Source: Thermoplasmata archaeon
GTDB lineage: Archaea > Thermoplasmatota > Thermoplasmata > Lutacidiplasmatales > UBA184
NCBI GenBank assembly: GCA_030040865.1
Contig: JASHSX010000159.1
Span: 1 to 20,616, forward strand
Reading direction: 5' to 3'
DNA: 20,616 nt
Shown: positions 13,655 through 19,873 of the stretch, piece by piece
How the letters are laid out: each line of letters opens with the position of its first letter
Numbering within the stretch: the first letter of the stretch is position 1
Notes under the pieces: generated by a model
Database searches by the model: none
Told to the model about the DNA's origin: nothing
The model's input: only the letters and a program-made list of their open reading frames with translations
Translations under genes and position numbers: made by a program

Positions 13655-14803
13655 CTAGGCGTACCCGCGCAGGAGCTCCCGCGCGATGACCGTCCGCTGG
13701 ATCTCGTTGGCGCCTTCGTAGATCTGGGTCAGCTTGGCGTCCCGCAGCAGCTTCTCGACCGGATACTCCTTCATGTATCCGTACCCGCCGAACGTCTGGA
13801 TCGCCTCGTCGGCGACGTGGAGCGCGGCGTCGGACGCGAAGCATTTCGCGATCGACGATTCGAGGGTTCCCCGTCCGCCCGCGTCGATCGTCCACGCCGA
13901 GTTCCAGGTGAGGAGGCGAGCGGCCCTCACGGCCTGGGCCATGTTGGCGAGCTTGATCTGGATCGCCTCGTGCTCGGCGATCGGCTTCCCGAAGGTCACC
14001 CGCTTGAGCGCGTAGCCGGCCGCGAGGTCGAGGGCGGCCTGGGCGATGCCCGTGGCGAGCGCGCCGATCGGGGTCCGGGTCTGGTCGAGCGTGCGCATCG
14101 CGATCGAGAACCCCTCGCCTTCCGCCCCGATCCGGTCGGCCGCGGGCACGCGGACGCCCTCGAAGCGGACGGTCCCCGTCGACGACGCGCGGTGGCCCAT
14201 CTTCTCCTCGTCCTTGCCGGCGGTCACGCCCTTCGCTTCGCGCGGGACGACGAACGCGGTGATCCCCTTCGTCCGGAGCTCGGGGTCGAGGGTGGCGAAG
14301 ACCGTGTAGAGCGAGGCGTTGGGCGCGTTCGTGATGAAGCACTTCTCGCCGTCGAGGACGTAGCCGTCGCCGTCCTTGCGGGCCCGGGTGCGCAGGGCCC
14401 CCGCGTCGCTCCCGCCCGACGGCTCGGTGAGGCAGAACGAGGCGAGGTGGTACTCGGCGCAGAACGGAGCGAGCCACCGTCGCTGCTGCTCGGGCGTCGC
14501 GCCGAGGAGGATCGGTTCGAGGGCGAGGCAGTTCGCGATGATCGACGTCGTCATGCCGCCGCACGCGTAGGCGAGCTCCTCGACGATGAGACACTGCTCG
14601 AAGAGCCCGAGACCGCTGCCTCCGAACTCGGTCGGGACGTTCAGGTTCATCAGACCCACTTCGTGCGCCTTCCGGTAGATCTCCTCGGGGAAGCGGGAGG
14701 TCTTGTCGCACTCGGCCGCGTGCGGCGCCATCTCGCCGCGCGCGAACTTCCGGGCGAGGTCCCGGAGGCTCTCCTGGTCCGGCGTGAGCGAGAAATCGAC
14801 CAT
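13655..14803 (-). CDS. Acyl-CoA dehydrogenase 2 (FAD)
   Basis: Second acyl-CoA dehydrogenase of the window, 382 residues, clearly diverged from the first. The FAD-contact signature is FCLTEPSGGSDAG at 123-135, the substrate-loop GEKCFITNA at 152-160, and the catalytic glutamate is probably E363 in IYEGANEIQR. The N-terminus MVDFSLTPDQESLRDLARKF is typical. The ATG at 14803 is 32 nt after the palindromic TATA box; an in-frame GTG lies too close to that box to be the start. It leads an operon with etfB and etfA, so its electrons go directly to that ETF. Such pairing suggests the ETF is made mainly for this enzyme and perhaps for dehydrogenase 1. Substrate type is not decidable. Confidence 0.95.
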   Translation of the reverse strand: MVDFSLTPDQESLRDLARKFARGEMAPHAAECDKTSRFPEEIYRKAHEVGLMNLNVPTEFGGSGLGLFEQCLIVEELAYACGGMTTSIIANCLALEPILLGATPEQQRRWLAPFCAEYHLASFCLTEPSGGSDAGALRTRARKDGDGYVLDGEKCFITNAPNASLYTVFATLDPELRTKGITAFVVPREAKGVTAGKDEEKMGHRASSTGTVRFEGVRVPAADRIGAEGEGFSIAMRTLDQTRTPIGALATGIAQAALDLAAGYALKRVTFGKPIAEHEAIQIKLANMAQAVRAARLLTWNSAWTIDAGGRGTLESSIAKCFASDAALHVADEAIQTFGGYGYMKEYPVEKLLRDAKLTQIYEGANEIQRTVIARELLRGYA

Positions 14804-14835
14804 CGGTCTCGGAAGTCGGCGCGAGACCGACACGC

Positions 14836-14843
14836 GATATATC
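14836..14843. promoter_or_regulatory. Palindromic TATA box shared by divergent genes
   Basis: GATATATC is its own reverse complement and is the only AT-rich element in the 61-bp spacer. It ends 21 nt before the larB ATG (+) and 32 nt before the dehydrogenase 2 ATG (-), both within the spacing range seen for other genes here. Confidence 0.65.
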
Positions 14844-14864
14844 ACGGCTTGGGTGAAGGGCGCG

Positions 14865-15599
14865 ATGCGTCGGCGTCCCCGGGCCCCTCGTCGCCGCTCC
14901 CGAGGCCCGGAGCTCCGGGTCCGGGAGTTCGCGCGGATCGACCGCGACCGGCCGCGTCGCGTCGGCATCCCCGAGGTCATCCTCGCCGAAGGGAAGTCGG
15001 TCGACCACCTGCTCGGGATCGTACGGGCGCTTCGAAGGGCCGGCCACGGCGCGCTCCTCTCCCGTCCCACCCCCGCGCAACGTCGCGCCCTTCGGCGGGC
15101 CCGAGCGGAGGGCCTTCCGCTCCGGTTCCTCGCCGGGGACCGCCTCGTGCGGCTCGACGGCCCCCTGGGGCTCCGATTCCGGCCCGGCAACGTCGCCGTC
15201 GTCACCGCCGGGACGAGCGACGTTCCGCTCGCCGAGGAGTCTCGGGCCGTTCTCGAGGAGTTCGGGATCTCCACCGTGACGGCGTACGATGTCGGCGTGG
15301 CCGGGCTCCACCGGCTCCTGCGCGCCCTGCGCCGATTGGAGACGGCGCGACCCGACCTCTACCTCGTCTTCGCCGGTCGCGAAGGGGCCCTCCCGACGGT
15401 CCTCGCGGGGCTCGTCCGCGCACCCGTCGTCGGAGTCCCCACGTCGACCGGCTACGGGCGCGGCGGGCGGGGGGAGGCCGCGCTCACCGCCATGCTCCAG
15501 TCGTGCGCTCCGATCGCGGTCGTCAACATCGACGCGGCCGTACCGGCGGCGCTGTTCGCGGCCCAGCGGTTCGTGCGTCGTTCCGGTCGTCGAACGTAG
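14865..15599 (+). CDS. larB: LarB: nickel-pincer nucleotide precursor synthase
   Basis: LarB carboxylates and hydrolyses nicotinic acid adenine dinucleotide to pyridinium-3,5-biscarboxylic acid mononucleotide, the first step to the nickel-pincer nucleotide of lactate racemase. The fold is PurE-like. It has 244 residues. The first 25 are Arg-rich. Family motifs: VGIPEVILAEGKS at 33-45, AVVTAGTSDVPLAEES at 111-126, AYDVGVAGLHRLL at 140-152, VPTSTGYG at 191-198, and LQSCAPIAVVNID at 211-223. C214 lies in the SCA motif where LarB carries its substrate-linking cysteine. The final Gly-rich block is degenerate (AAVPAALFAA). ATG is 21 nt after the shared TATA box. LarC and LarE are not in the window. 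Older annotations call this family PurE-related. Confidence 0.9.
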   Translation: MRRRPRAPRRRSRGPELRVREFARIDRDRPRRVGIPEVILAEGKSVDHLLGIVRALRRAGHGALLSRPTPAQRRALRRARAEGLPLRFLAGDRLVRLDGPLGLRFRPGNVAVVTAGTSDVPLAEESRAVLEEFGISTVTAYDVGVAGLHRLLRALRRLETARPDLYLVFAGREGALPTVLAGLVRAPVVGVPTSTGYGRGGRGEAALTAMLQSCAPIAVVNIDAAVPAALFAAQRFVRRSGRRT

Positions 15600-15626
15600 C
15601 GGAGGGTCCGCCCGGGGGCGCGGGGA

Positions 15627-15640
15627 CCGTGGATCCACGG
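15627..15640. repeat. Perfect 14-bp palindrome
   Basis: CCGTGGATCCACGG reads the same on both strands. It lies 27 bp after the larB stop and 24 bp before the CTTTTG box of the next gene, so it could be an operator upstream of that promoter or an RNA hairpin ending larB. Confidence 0.6.
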
Positions 15641-15664
15641 CCGCCGACGCCGGTTGGAGAAGCC

Positions 15665-15670
15665 CTTTTG
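15665..15670 (+). promoter_or_regulatory. TATA-like box CTTTTG for coiled-coil gene
   Basis: CTTTTG ends 24 nt before the GTG at 15695. Between them lie two copies of GACCTTCG, the second within the 15-bp inverted repeat GGACC-TTCGC-GGTCC that touches the start codon (15680-15694). Confidence 0.5.
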
Positions 15671-15694
15671 TGACCTTCGGGACCTTCGCGGTCC

Positions 15695-16591
15695 GTGCCG
15701 CGTCGCCCGGTACTCTCCGAGCCCGACGAGCGGGCCGAGCGCGACGATCAGGAACGGTTGCGCTCGATCGACGCCCGGCTGGACGCGCTCGACCGGAAAC
15801 GGGCCGACCTGATCGCGACCGCCCGACGGCTCGGAGGCGAGCAGCGGTCGCTCTACGACCGGCGGCAGGCGCCGCAGGCGGAGGTCGAGCGGCTGTACGA
15901 CGAGCACGGAGCGCTCGGGAAGCGGCTCGTCACGCTGCGCTCCGAGCGGGACGCCGCGCGTCGGAAGTTCGAGGCGGCCGTCGTCCGTCTGCGCGAGCTC
16001 CGGCTCTCGTTCCCGCCCGGCGATCGGGTCCGCCCCGAGCAGATCCGCCGCGACATCGCCGCGCTCGAGCTGCGGCAGCAGACCCACGCCCTCCCGCTCG
16101 AGGAGGAGAACGCGCTCATCGCACAGCTCCGTCTGCGCACCAAGGAGCTCAAAGAAGCCGAGTCGCGCGTCCAGGTCGTCGCGGAGCACGAGCGGATCCG
16201 CAAGGAAGCCGAAGCGGCGGTGAGCGCGGCGCGCGCCGAGGTCGATCGCCTCCGGGTCGAGATGGAGACCGCCAAGACCGATCGCGACGCGCGGATGCGG
16301 GAGGTGCGAACGAAGCTCGAAGCGGCGGGCGGCTTGATCGCCGACCTCCGGGCGAAGGGCCGCGAGAGGGCGGCCGTGGTCGAGCAGATCGACGCGGTCG
16401 CCCGGGAGATCCACGATCTCGAGTCGGAAGGGCGGAAGGTCCTCGCCGCCGGGCGCGCGCGGCGGGACGAGGCCCGTCGCACGCTGCGGGCCTACGCGCC
16501 CCGGCGCGGAGCGACCCCCGAGGACGTCCTCGCGCAGACGGCGGACGCGCACCTGGCCGAGCTGCTCAAGCGGGGCAAGATCACCCTGTGA
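15695..16591 (+). CDS. Archaeal coiled-coil protein (COG1340-like)
   Basis: 298 residues, nearly all predicted coiled coil: from about residue 15 to 255 the chain is an unbroken run of Arg, Glu, Ala, Leu and Asp in heptad-like spacing, with a Pro/Gly break near 108-115 (SFPPGDRVRP). A short globular C-terminus follows (TPEDVLAQTADAHLAELLKR). This matches the uncharacterised archaeal coiled-coil family COG1340, some members of which are mislabelled phosphoserine phosphatase. No nuclease or ATPase motif is visible, so it is not an SMC or Rad50 fragment. Conserved and probably cytoplasmic; role unknown. GTG 15695 is 24 nt after the CTTTTG box. It converges on the FKBP gene, 16 bp away. Confidence 0.8.
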   Translation: MPRRPVLSEPDERAERDDQERLRSIDARLDALDRKRADLIATARRLGGEQRSLYDRRQAPQAEVERLYDEHGALGKRLVTLRSERDAARRKFEAAVVRLRELRLSFPPGDRVRPEQIRRDIAALELRQQTHALPLEEENALIAQLRLRTKELKEAESRVQVVAEHERIRKEAEAAVSAARAEVDRLRVEMETAKTDRDARMREVRTKLEAAGGLIADLRAKGRERAAVVEQIDAVAREIHDLESEGRKVLAAGRARRDEARRTLRAYAPRRGATPEDVLAQTADAHLAELLKRGKITL

Positions 16592-16606
16592 GCCCGGCGG
16601 CCGGGC
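16592..16606. terminator. Hairpin filling the convergent spacer
   Basis: GCCCGG-CGG-CCGGGC, a perfect 6-bp stem with a 3-base loop, occupies 15 of the 16 bases between two convergent stop codons. It is the likely bidirectional stop or pause site, though without a T-run. Confidence 0.45.
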
Positions 16607-16607
16607 G

Positions 16608-17522
16608 TCAGTAGAACCGGACGATCGTCACGGTGAACGTGAGCGTCTGGCCGACGACCTCGTGGTTGTAGTTCGCCACGAAGGTGCCGCCCGCCGCATT
16701 CACCGACTGGACGATGAACTGATTCGCGCTGCACACCGACGCCGACGAACGGCCGAGCACGAGTCCCGCGTCCGAGGCCGTGAGCGAGATCGAGACGGTG
16801 ATGGTCGACCGCGAGATCGCGCTCACCACCGCGCTGAGACCGTTCGCGAGGACCGCCTCCCCGACCGTGGGGAGGTTCTCGATCACCACGGCGGTACCGT
16901 TGACGCTCAGCACGACGGCCGACCAGTTGTACGGCGGCGAGAGGAACTCGGTCCCCACCGACTTCGAGACGTTCGGGTACAGGGTGGAGAAGTTGCCCGC
17001 CGGGACGACGGAGACCACCGGCACAGAGATGGACAGCGGCATCGTGACGAGACAGCTCGCCACGAGCGGCCCGTAGCCCAGGCTCGGCGGCACGGTGATC
17101 GTGCGCGTCTGGTTGACCGGAAGCCCGAGGAGCCCCTGCCAGAACCCGGTCACCACGCCCCCGAAGGTGACGTTGTCGATCGAGTAGCCGCCCGACGGCG
17201 CGTTCGGGCCCACGTAGACCCCGAGCGGCGTGTACTCGGAGATCGGGGAGCGCATCGCGAACTCGAGCGACTTCGGGTACGTCTGGTTGTTGACGGCCAC
17301 CGGGTAGAGCGACGTGTCGAAGACCTTCCCGTTCTGGGGACCGCTGCCGAAGGCGCCGATGTAGTTCACCGTCACGTTGTCCCCGACCTGGACGGTCTGC
17401 AGCGCGGCGGCCGGCTTCGGATGGGTCACGACGTACAGCACGCCCGCGCCCACGCCCGCCACGATGACGACCACGACGACGAGCAGAACGGGAAGAAGTC
17501 GGGACGGACGTTTCTCGGCCAT
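16608..17522 (-). CDS. Membrane-anchored FKBP-type peptidyl-prolyl isomerase with large insert
   Basis: Prolyl isomerase/chaperone acting outside the membrane, 304 residues. A cytosolic basic stub (MAEKRPSR) precedes a single membrane segment at 9-31. The FKBP core follows: VGDNVTVNYIGAF at 46-58, GKVFDTS at 65-71, GVVTGFWQGLLGL at 122-134 and VPPSLGYG at 144-151. The chain returns to the core at the C-terminus (NYNHEVVGQTLTFTV at 284-298, like SlyD). Between these lies an insert of about 130 residues, much longer than the IF domain of SlyD. Eight N-X-S/T sequons (N49, 79, 117, 137, 177, 184, 199, 208) and two Cys (157, 264) suit a glycosylated exported domain. An in-frame TGA two codons upstream fixes ATG 17522 as the earliest start. 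The TATA box is 103 nt away, so the mRNA has a real leader. Confidence 0.9.
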   Translation of the reverse strand: MAEKRPSRLLPVLLVVVVVIVAGVGAGVLYVVTHPKPAAALQTVQVGDNVTVNYIGAFGSGPQNGKVFDTSLYPVAVNNQTYPKSLEFAMRSPISEYTPLGVYVGPNAPSGGYSIDNVTFGGVVTGFWQGLLGLPVNQTRTITVPPSLGYGPLVASCLVTMPLSISVPVVSVVPAGNFSTLYPNVSKSVGTEFLSPPYNWSAVVLSVNGTAVVIENLPTVGEAVLANGLSAVVSAISRSTITVSISLTASDAGLVLGRSSASVCSANQFIVQSVNAAGGTFVANYNHEVVGQTLTFTVTIVRFY

Positions 17523-17548
17523 GGTTCACGCGCGGAGCGGGATGGGGG

Positions 17549-17599
17549 TCAGCTCGTCGCTGGTCTCGTCATGCGATCGGAGAGACAGGTGTTCCTCAT
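17549..17599 (-). CDS. Possible 16-codon leader ORF before the FKBP gene
   Basis: An ATG at 17599 lies 26 nt downstream of the strong TATA box, exactly where leaderless genes start in this window. It opens a 16-codon frame (MRNTCLSDRMTRPATS) ending in TGA 26 nt before the FKBP start. The peptide has no regulatory residue run. It may be a translated upstream ORF or chance in a short leader; no comparison was possible. Confidence 0.3.
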   Translation of the reverse strand: MRNTCLSDRMTRPATS

Positions 17600-17625
17600 T
17601 CCCCCGGGGCTTCGAGCGCAGGCGG

Positions 17626-17633
17626 TATAAATA
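17626..17633 (-). promoter_or_regulatory. Strong TATA box for the FKBP transcript
   Basis: Minus-strand TATTTATA (plus-strand TATAAATA), the best match to the archaeal consensus in the window. Predicted transcription start is near 17600-17606, giving a leader of about 80 nt to the FKBP gene. Confidence 0.7.
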
Positions 17634-17663
17634 GTGAGCCGGCGACCGGACGGCGAGCGGGAA

Positions 17664-18578
17664 CTACGCCCTCCGCAGTTTCCCGACGATCGGCTCCTCG
17701 ACCACACCCTCCTCCTCGAGGCGGTTCAGCGTGGCCTCCGCGCGCTCGCCCTCGACGCCCCGCGCGGCGACCCGGGCGAGGAGCTCCTTCAGGTCCGCGT
17801 ACCCGTCCGACGAGACCTCGGCGACCTCGTCGAGCAGGTCGAGGAACACGGACTCCTCCTCGCGCTCCGCCGCCGTCGGGGGTGGGGGCGCCGGAGGGGG
17901 CGGAGGGGCACGCACCACCGTGACCGCGGGAGGTCGCGGGGACGGGACCGGGCCCGAGTCGCCCGCCACCCGTCGGACGGCGTTCTTGAGCTCGCGCCGG
18001 AACGCCGCCCGGTCGGCGTTCGGATACTTGCGCAGCGCGTCCCGCGCCGCGCGGACCCACGCGAGCGGGATCCCTTCCGTCCGCGCCTCGGCGTCCGTGA
18101 GCTCCGTCCCCTTCTCGATCCGCTCGAGGAGGTCGAGGCGATCGAGCGTCTGTCGGACGGCGTCGGCGAGCACGGCCCGCTCGTCGGCCTCCGCGACGGT
18201 CCTCACGGCCTCCGCCCGCACCGAAACGTACCCTACGCCGCCGCGGTCGCGGTAGAGGTGGACCTTCCCGACGACGATCGCCGACCGCGGGAAGGTCGCG
18301 GCCCGGAGCTGGGCCATCGCCCTCGGCTGGAAGCTCCCGGCCGTGACCGCGACCGCGCCCGTCGGGTCGGTGAGCCGAGCGCGCCAGAACGCCTGCGGCG
18401 TCTCCCGCCCGATCGGCTCGGCGACCGACACGCTCCCTGCGATCAGGACCCGGTTCATGCGCGCGCCGAACGGCGACAGCACGTGGGAGGCCGCCCGGTC
18501 GCCCGTCCCGGGCTCCTGCTCTAAGGAGCTCTCGAGCTCTCGCGCCGTCACGCGCCAGGCCGGCTCCCGGAGCGCCAC
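17664..18578 (-). CDS. RPA-associated protein (OB-fold plus winged helix)
   Basis: Probable partner of RPA in ssDNA binding, like the archaeal COG3390 proteins and comparable in layout to eukaryotic RPA32. It has 304 residues. The OB-fold covers about 42-125 (VLIAGSVSVAEPIG, RARLTDPTGAVAVTAGSF, VVGKVHLYRDRGGVGYVSV). A helical section with TDAEARTEGI follows at about 127-205. A Pro-rich linker with two proline runs spans 209-235, and a small winged-helix-like domain closes the chain at 243-304. The start is a GTG that overlaps the RPA stop by one base (TAGTG), with Shine-Dalgarno GAGGAG 5 nt upstream, so the two are translated from one mRNA. The upstream-open frame is the shadow of RPA. Confidence 0.87.
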   Translation of the reverse strand: MALREPAWRVTARELESSLEQEPGTGDRAASHVLSPFGARMNRVLIAGSVSVAEPIGRETPQAFWRARLTDPTGAVAVTAGSFQPRAMAQLRAATFPRSAIVVGKVHLYRDRGGVGYVSVRAEAVRTVAEADERAVLADAVRQTLDRLDLLERIEKGTELTDAEARTEGIPLAWVRAARDALRKYPNADRAAFRRELKNAVRRVAGDSGPVPSPRPPAVTVVRAPPPPPAPPPPTAAEREEESVFLDLLDEVAEVSSDGYADLKELLARVAARGVEGERAEATLNRLEEEGVVEEPIVGKLRRA

Positions 18579-19744
18579 TAGCGCTCCTCGGGGATGCGGG
18601 CGAGGAGCTCGGCGGCCGCCGCATCGAGGTCGACCTCGACCGGCTCGATCGTGTCGGGCGTCAGCGTGATCCCGAAATCGTCCTTCGTCCCGGCGCCGCG
18701 GACCCTCAGCCGACGGCCGAGGACGGCCTCGAGCAGCTGCTCTTCGAGGACCGAGGGATCGGGGAGGTCCCGCAACCGCTTCCGGCACTCTTCGAGCGTG
18801 ACCCCCCAGAGCCGCTCCGTCTCTTCCCGGTTCGCGTGGACCGTCAGCGATCCCGTGCCGTCGTCCAGCACGAGCCGGGCGCGGAGGTCGGCCTGGCCCT
18901 GGACCTGGCCGTGGATCCGGCAGATGCCGCTCGTGATCGAACGGCCGCACGTGGGGCACCGGTAGACGAGTCCGCTCGGGGGCAGCAGACCGACCACGAC
19001 CCCCTCGACCGCCACGGACGCCCCGCCGCCCCCGTCCTCGACCTCCGCGATCGATCGCGGAGGGCCGCGGAGCCACTCGGCCGCGGGCGGAAGGTCGCCG
19101 TCGTCGATCCGGACGACCGAGGAACGTTCGTCGAGCACGAGTTGGGGCCGGCCGCGGAAGGCGCGCACGTACCCGCCCTGGATCCGGACCGCCTCGCCCT
19201 CTTTGAGCCCGAAGTCGCTCCACGCCGACAGGGCGATCGCCCCGGTCCGATCGGCGAGCAGGCCGTCGAAGACGACCCGGCGTTCCTGGCCGACGGAGAC
19301 CGCGCGGGGGCCGACGCGCAGAACGCGGGCCTCCACCCGGAACCCCTCGTCGGGCGGCGCGAGCTCCTTCACGGTGCGGAACGGGATCTCGCTCGGGTCC
19401 AGGCGAGGGAGCTCGACCGGGCTCGCGGGTCCCACGCGGGTCTTCCACGAGAACGTGACCTCGGGCCGACCGCGGAACGAACCGACCTCCGCCCCGACGA
19501 CCCGGACGACCGTGCCGCGCTCGATCCCGTCCCTCGGAGGGTCCCACCACGTGAACCGGACGGTCGCGGTCCCGTCGCTGACGAGGCCCGAGAGCAAGGG
19601 CCGTCGGCTCCCGTCCGATCGGCGCGTGACCTCGCGGCGTTCCACCGCGACGATCCGGCCGACGAACTCCACCGGCTCGGTGCCGGCCGCGAGGTCGCGG
19701 AGCCGGCGCTCGATCGGTGCGTTCGCGCTCCCGCCCGCGCTCAT
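18578..19744 (-). CDS. rpa: Replication protein A, OB-fold/zinc-ribbon ssDNA-binding protein
   Basis: Coats single-stranded DNA during replication and repair. It has 388 residues with three OB-like regions: about 25-108 (VEFVGRIVAVERREVT, LVSDGTATVRFTWWDPP), about 135-213 (LLADRTGAIALSAWSDFG) and about 244-365. The third is interrupted by a zinc ribbon CPTCGRSITSGICRIHG, with ligands C263, C266, C275 and H278 in a C-x2-C-x8-C-x2-H pattern, followed by ARLVLDDGTGSLTVHAN. This is the layout of euryarchaeal RPA. ATG 19744 is 32 nt after the TATA box CTTTTATC. It leads a two-gene operon with the RPA-associated protein and is divergent from pyrF. Confidence 0.93.
   Translation of the reverse strand: MSAGGSANAPIERRLRDLAAGTEPVEFVGRIVAVERREVTRRSDGSRRPLLSGLVSDGTATVRFTWWDPPRDGIERGTVVRVVGAEVGSFRGRPEVTFSWKTRVGPASPVELPRLDPSEIPFRTVKELAPPDEGFRVEARVLRVGPRAVSVGQERRVVFDGLLADRTGAIALSAWSDFGLKEGEAVRIQGGYVRAFRGRPQLVLDERSSVVRIDDGDLPPAAEWLRGPPRSIAEVEDGGGGASVAVEGVVVGLLPPSGLVYRCPTCGRSITSGICRIHGQVQGQADLRARLVLDDGTGSLTVHANREETERLWGVTLEECRKRLRDLPDPSVLEEQLLEAVLGRRLRVRGAGTKDDFGITLTPDTIEPVEVDLDAAAAELLARIPEER
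18584..18589 (-). promoter_or_regulatory. Shine-Dalgarno inside the rpa 3' end
   Basis: Minus-strand GAGGAG, 5 nt before the GTG of the RPA-associated gene. It supports that GTG as the start and shows that downstream operon genes here can use Shine-Dalgarno initiation. Confidence 0.65.
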
Positions 19745-19776
19745 CGGTCGCTCCCGGGCGTGTCACCTCGAGCCGC

Positions 19777-19784
19777 GATAAAAG
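19777..19784 (-). promoter_or_regulatory. TATA box for rpa operon
   Basis: Minus-strand CTTTTATC, 32 nt before the ATG at 19744, predicting a leader of about 6-8 nt. Confidence 0.6.
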
Positions 19785-19842
19785 GCTCCCGCGGCGAACG
19801 GTCGCTGAACGGCGGGCGGCCGCTCCGCGGCGTGGAACAAGG

Positions 19843-19848
19843 CTTTTG
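19843..19848 (+). promoter_or_regulatory. TATA-like box CTTTTG for pyrF
   Basis: GGCTTTTGG, with CTTTTG ending 25 nt before the GTG at 19874. It shares the 129-bp divergent spacer with the rpa box. Confidence 0.5.
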
Positions 19849-19873
19849 GTCCGACGCCACTCACCCGCGTCCG

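Noticed and set aside
14853..14855. GTG as the larB start
   Set aside because: It is in frame but lies only 9 nt after the TATA box, too close for transcription to include it. ATG 14865 fits the spacing of the other genes.
15695..16591. SMC or Rad50-like ATPase fragment
   Set aside because: There is no Walker A, Walker B or signature motif and no hinge or zinc hook; the gene is complete with its own promoter.
17626..17633. The TATAAATA box read as a plus-strand promoter
   Set aside because: Nothing encoded on the plus strand follows it; it would only produce RNA antisense to the RPA-associated gene. The minus-strand FKBP gene explains it better.
17874..17954. Proline-run low-complexity tract as a DNA repeat
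   Set aside because: The GC-only stretch simply encodes the Pro-rich linker of the RPA-associated protein; period and length are irregular, so it is not a CRISPR or satellite.
17664..19766. A single 700-residue minus-strand protein
   Set aside because: Only its last 304 residues look like a protein family; the first part is the wrong frame of rpa. A GTG with a Shine-Dalgarno at the rpa stop gives the real start.
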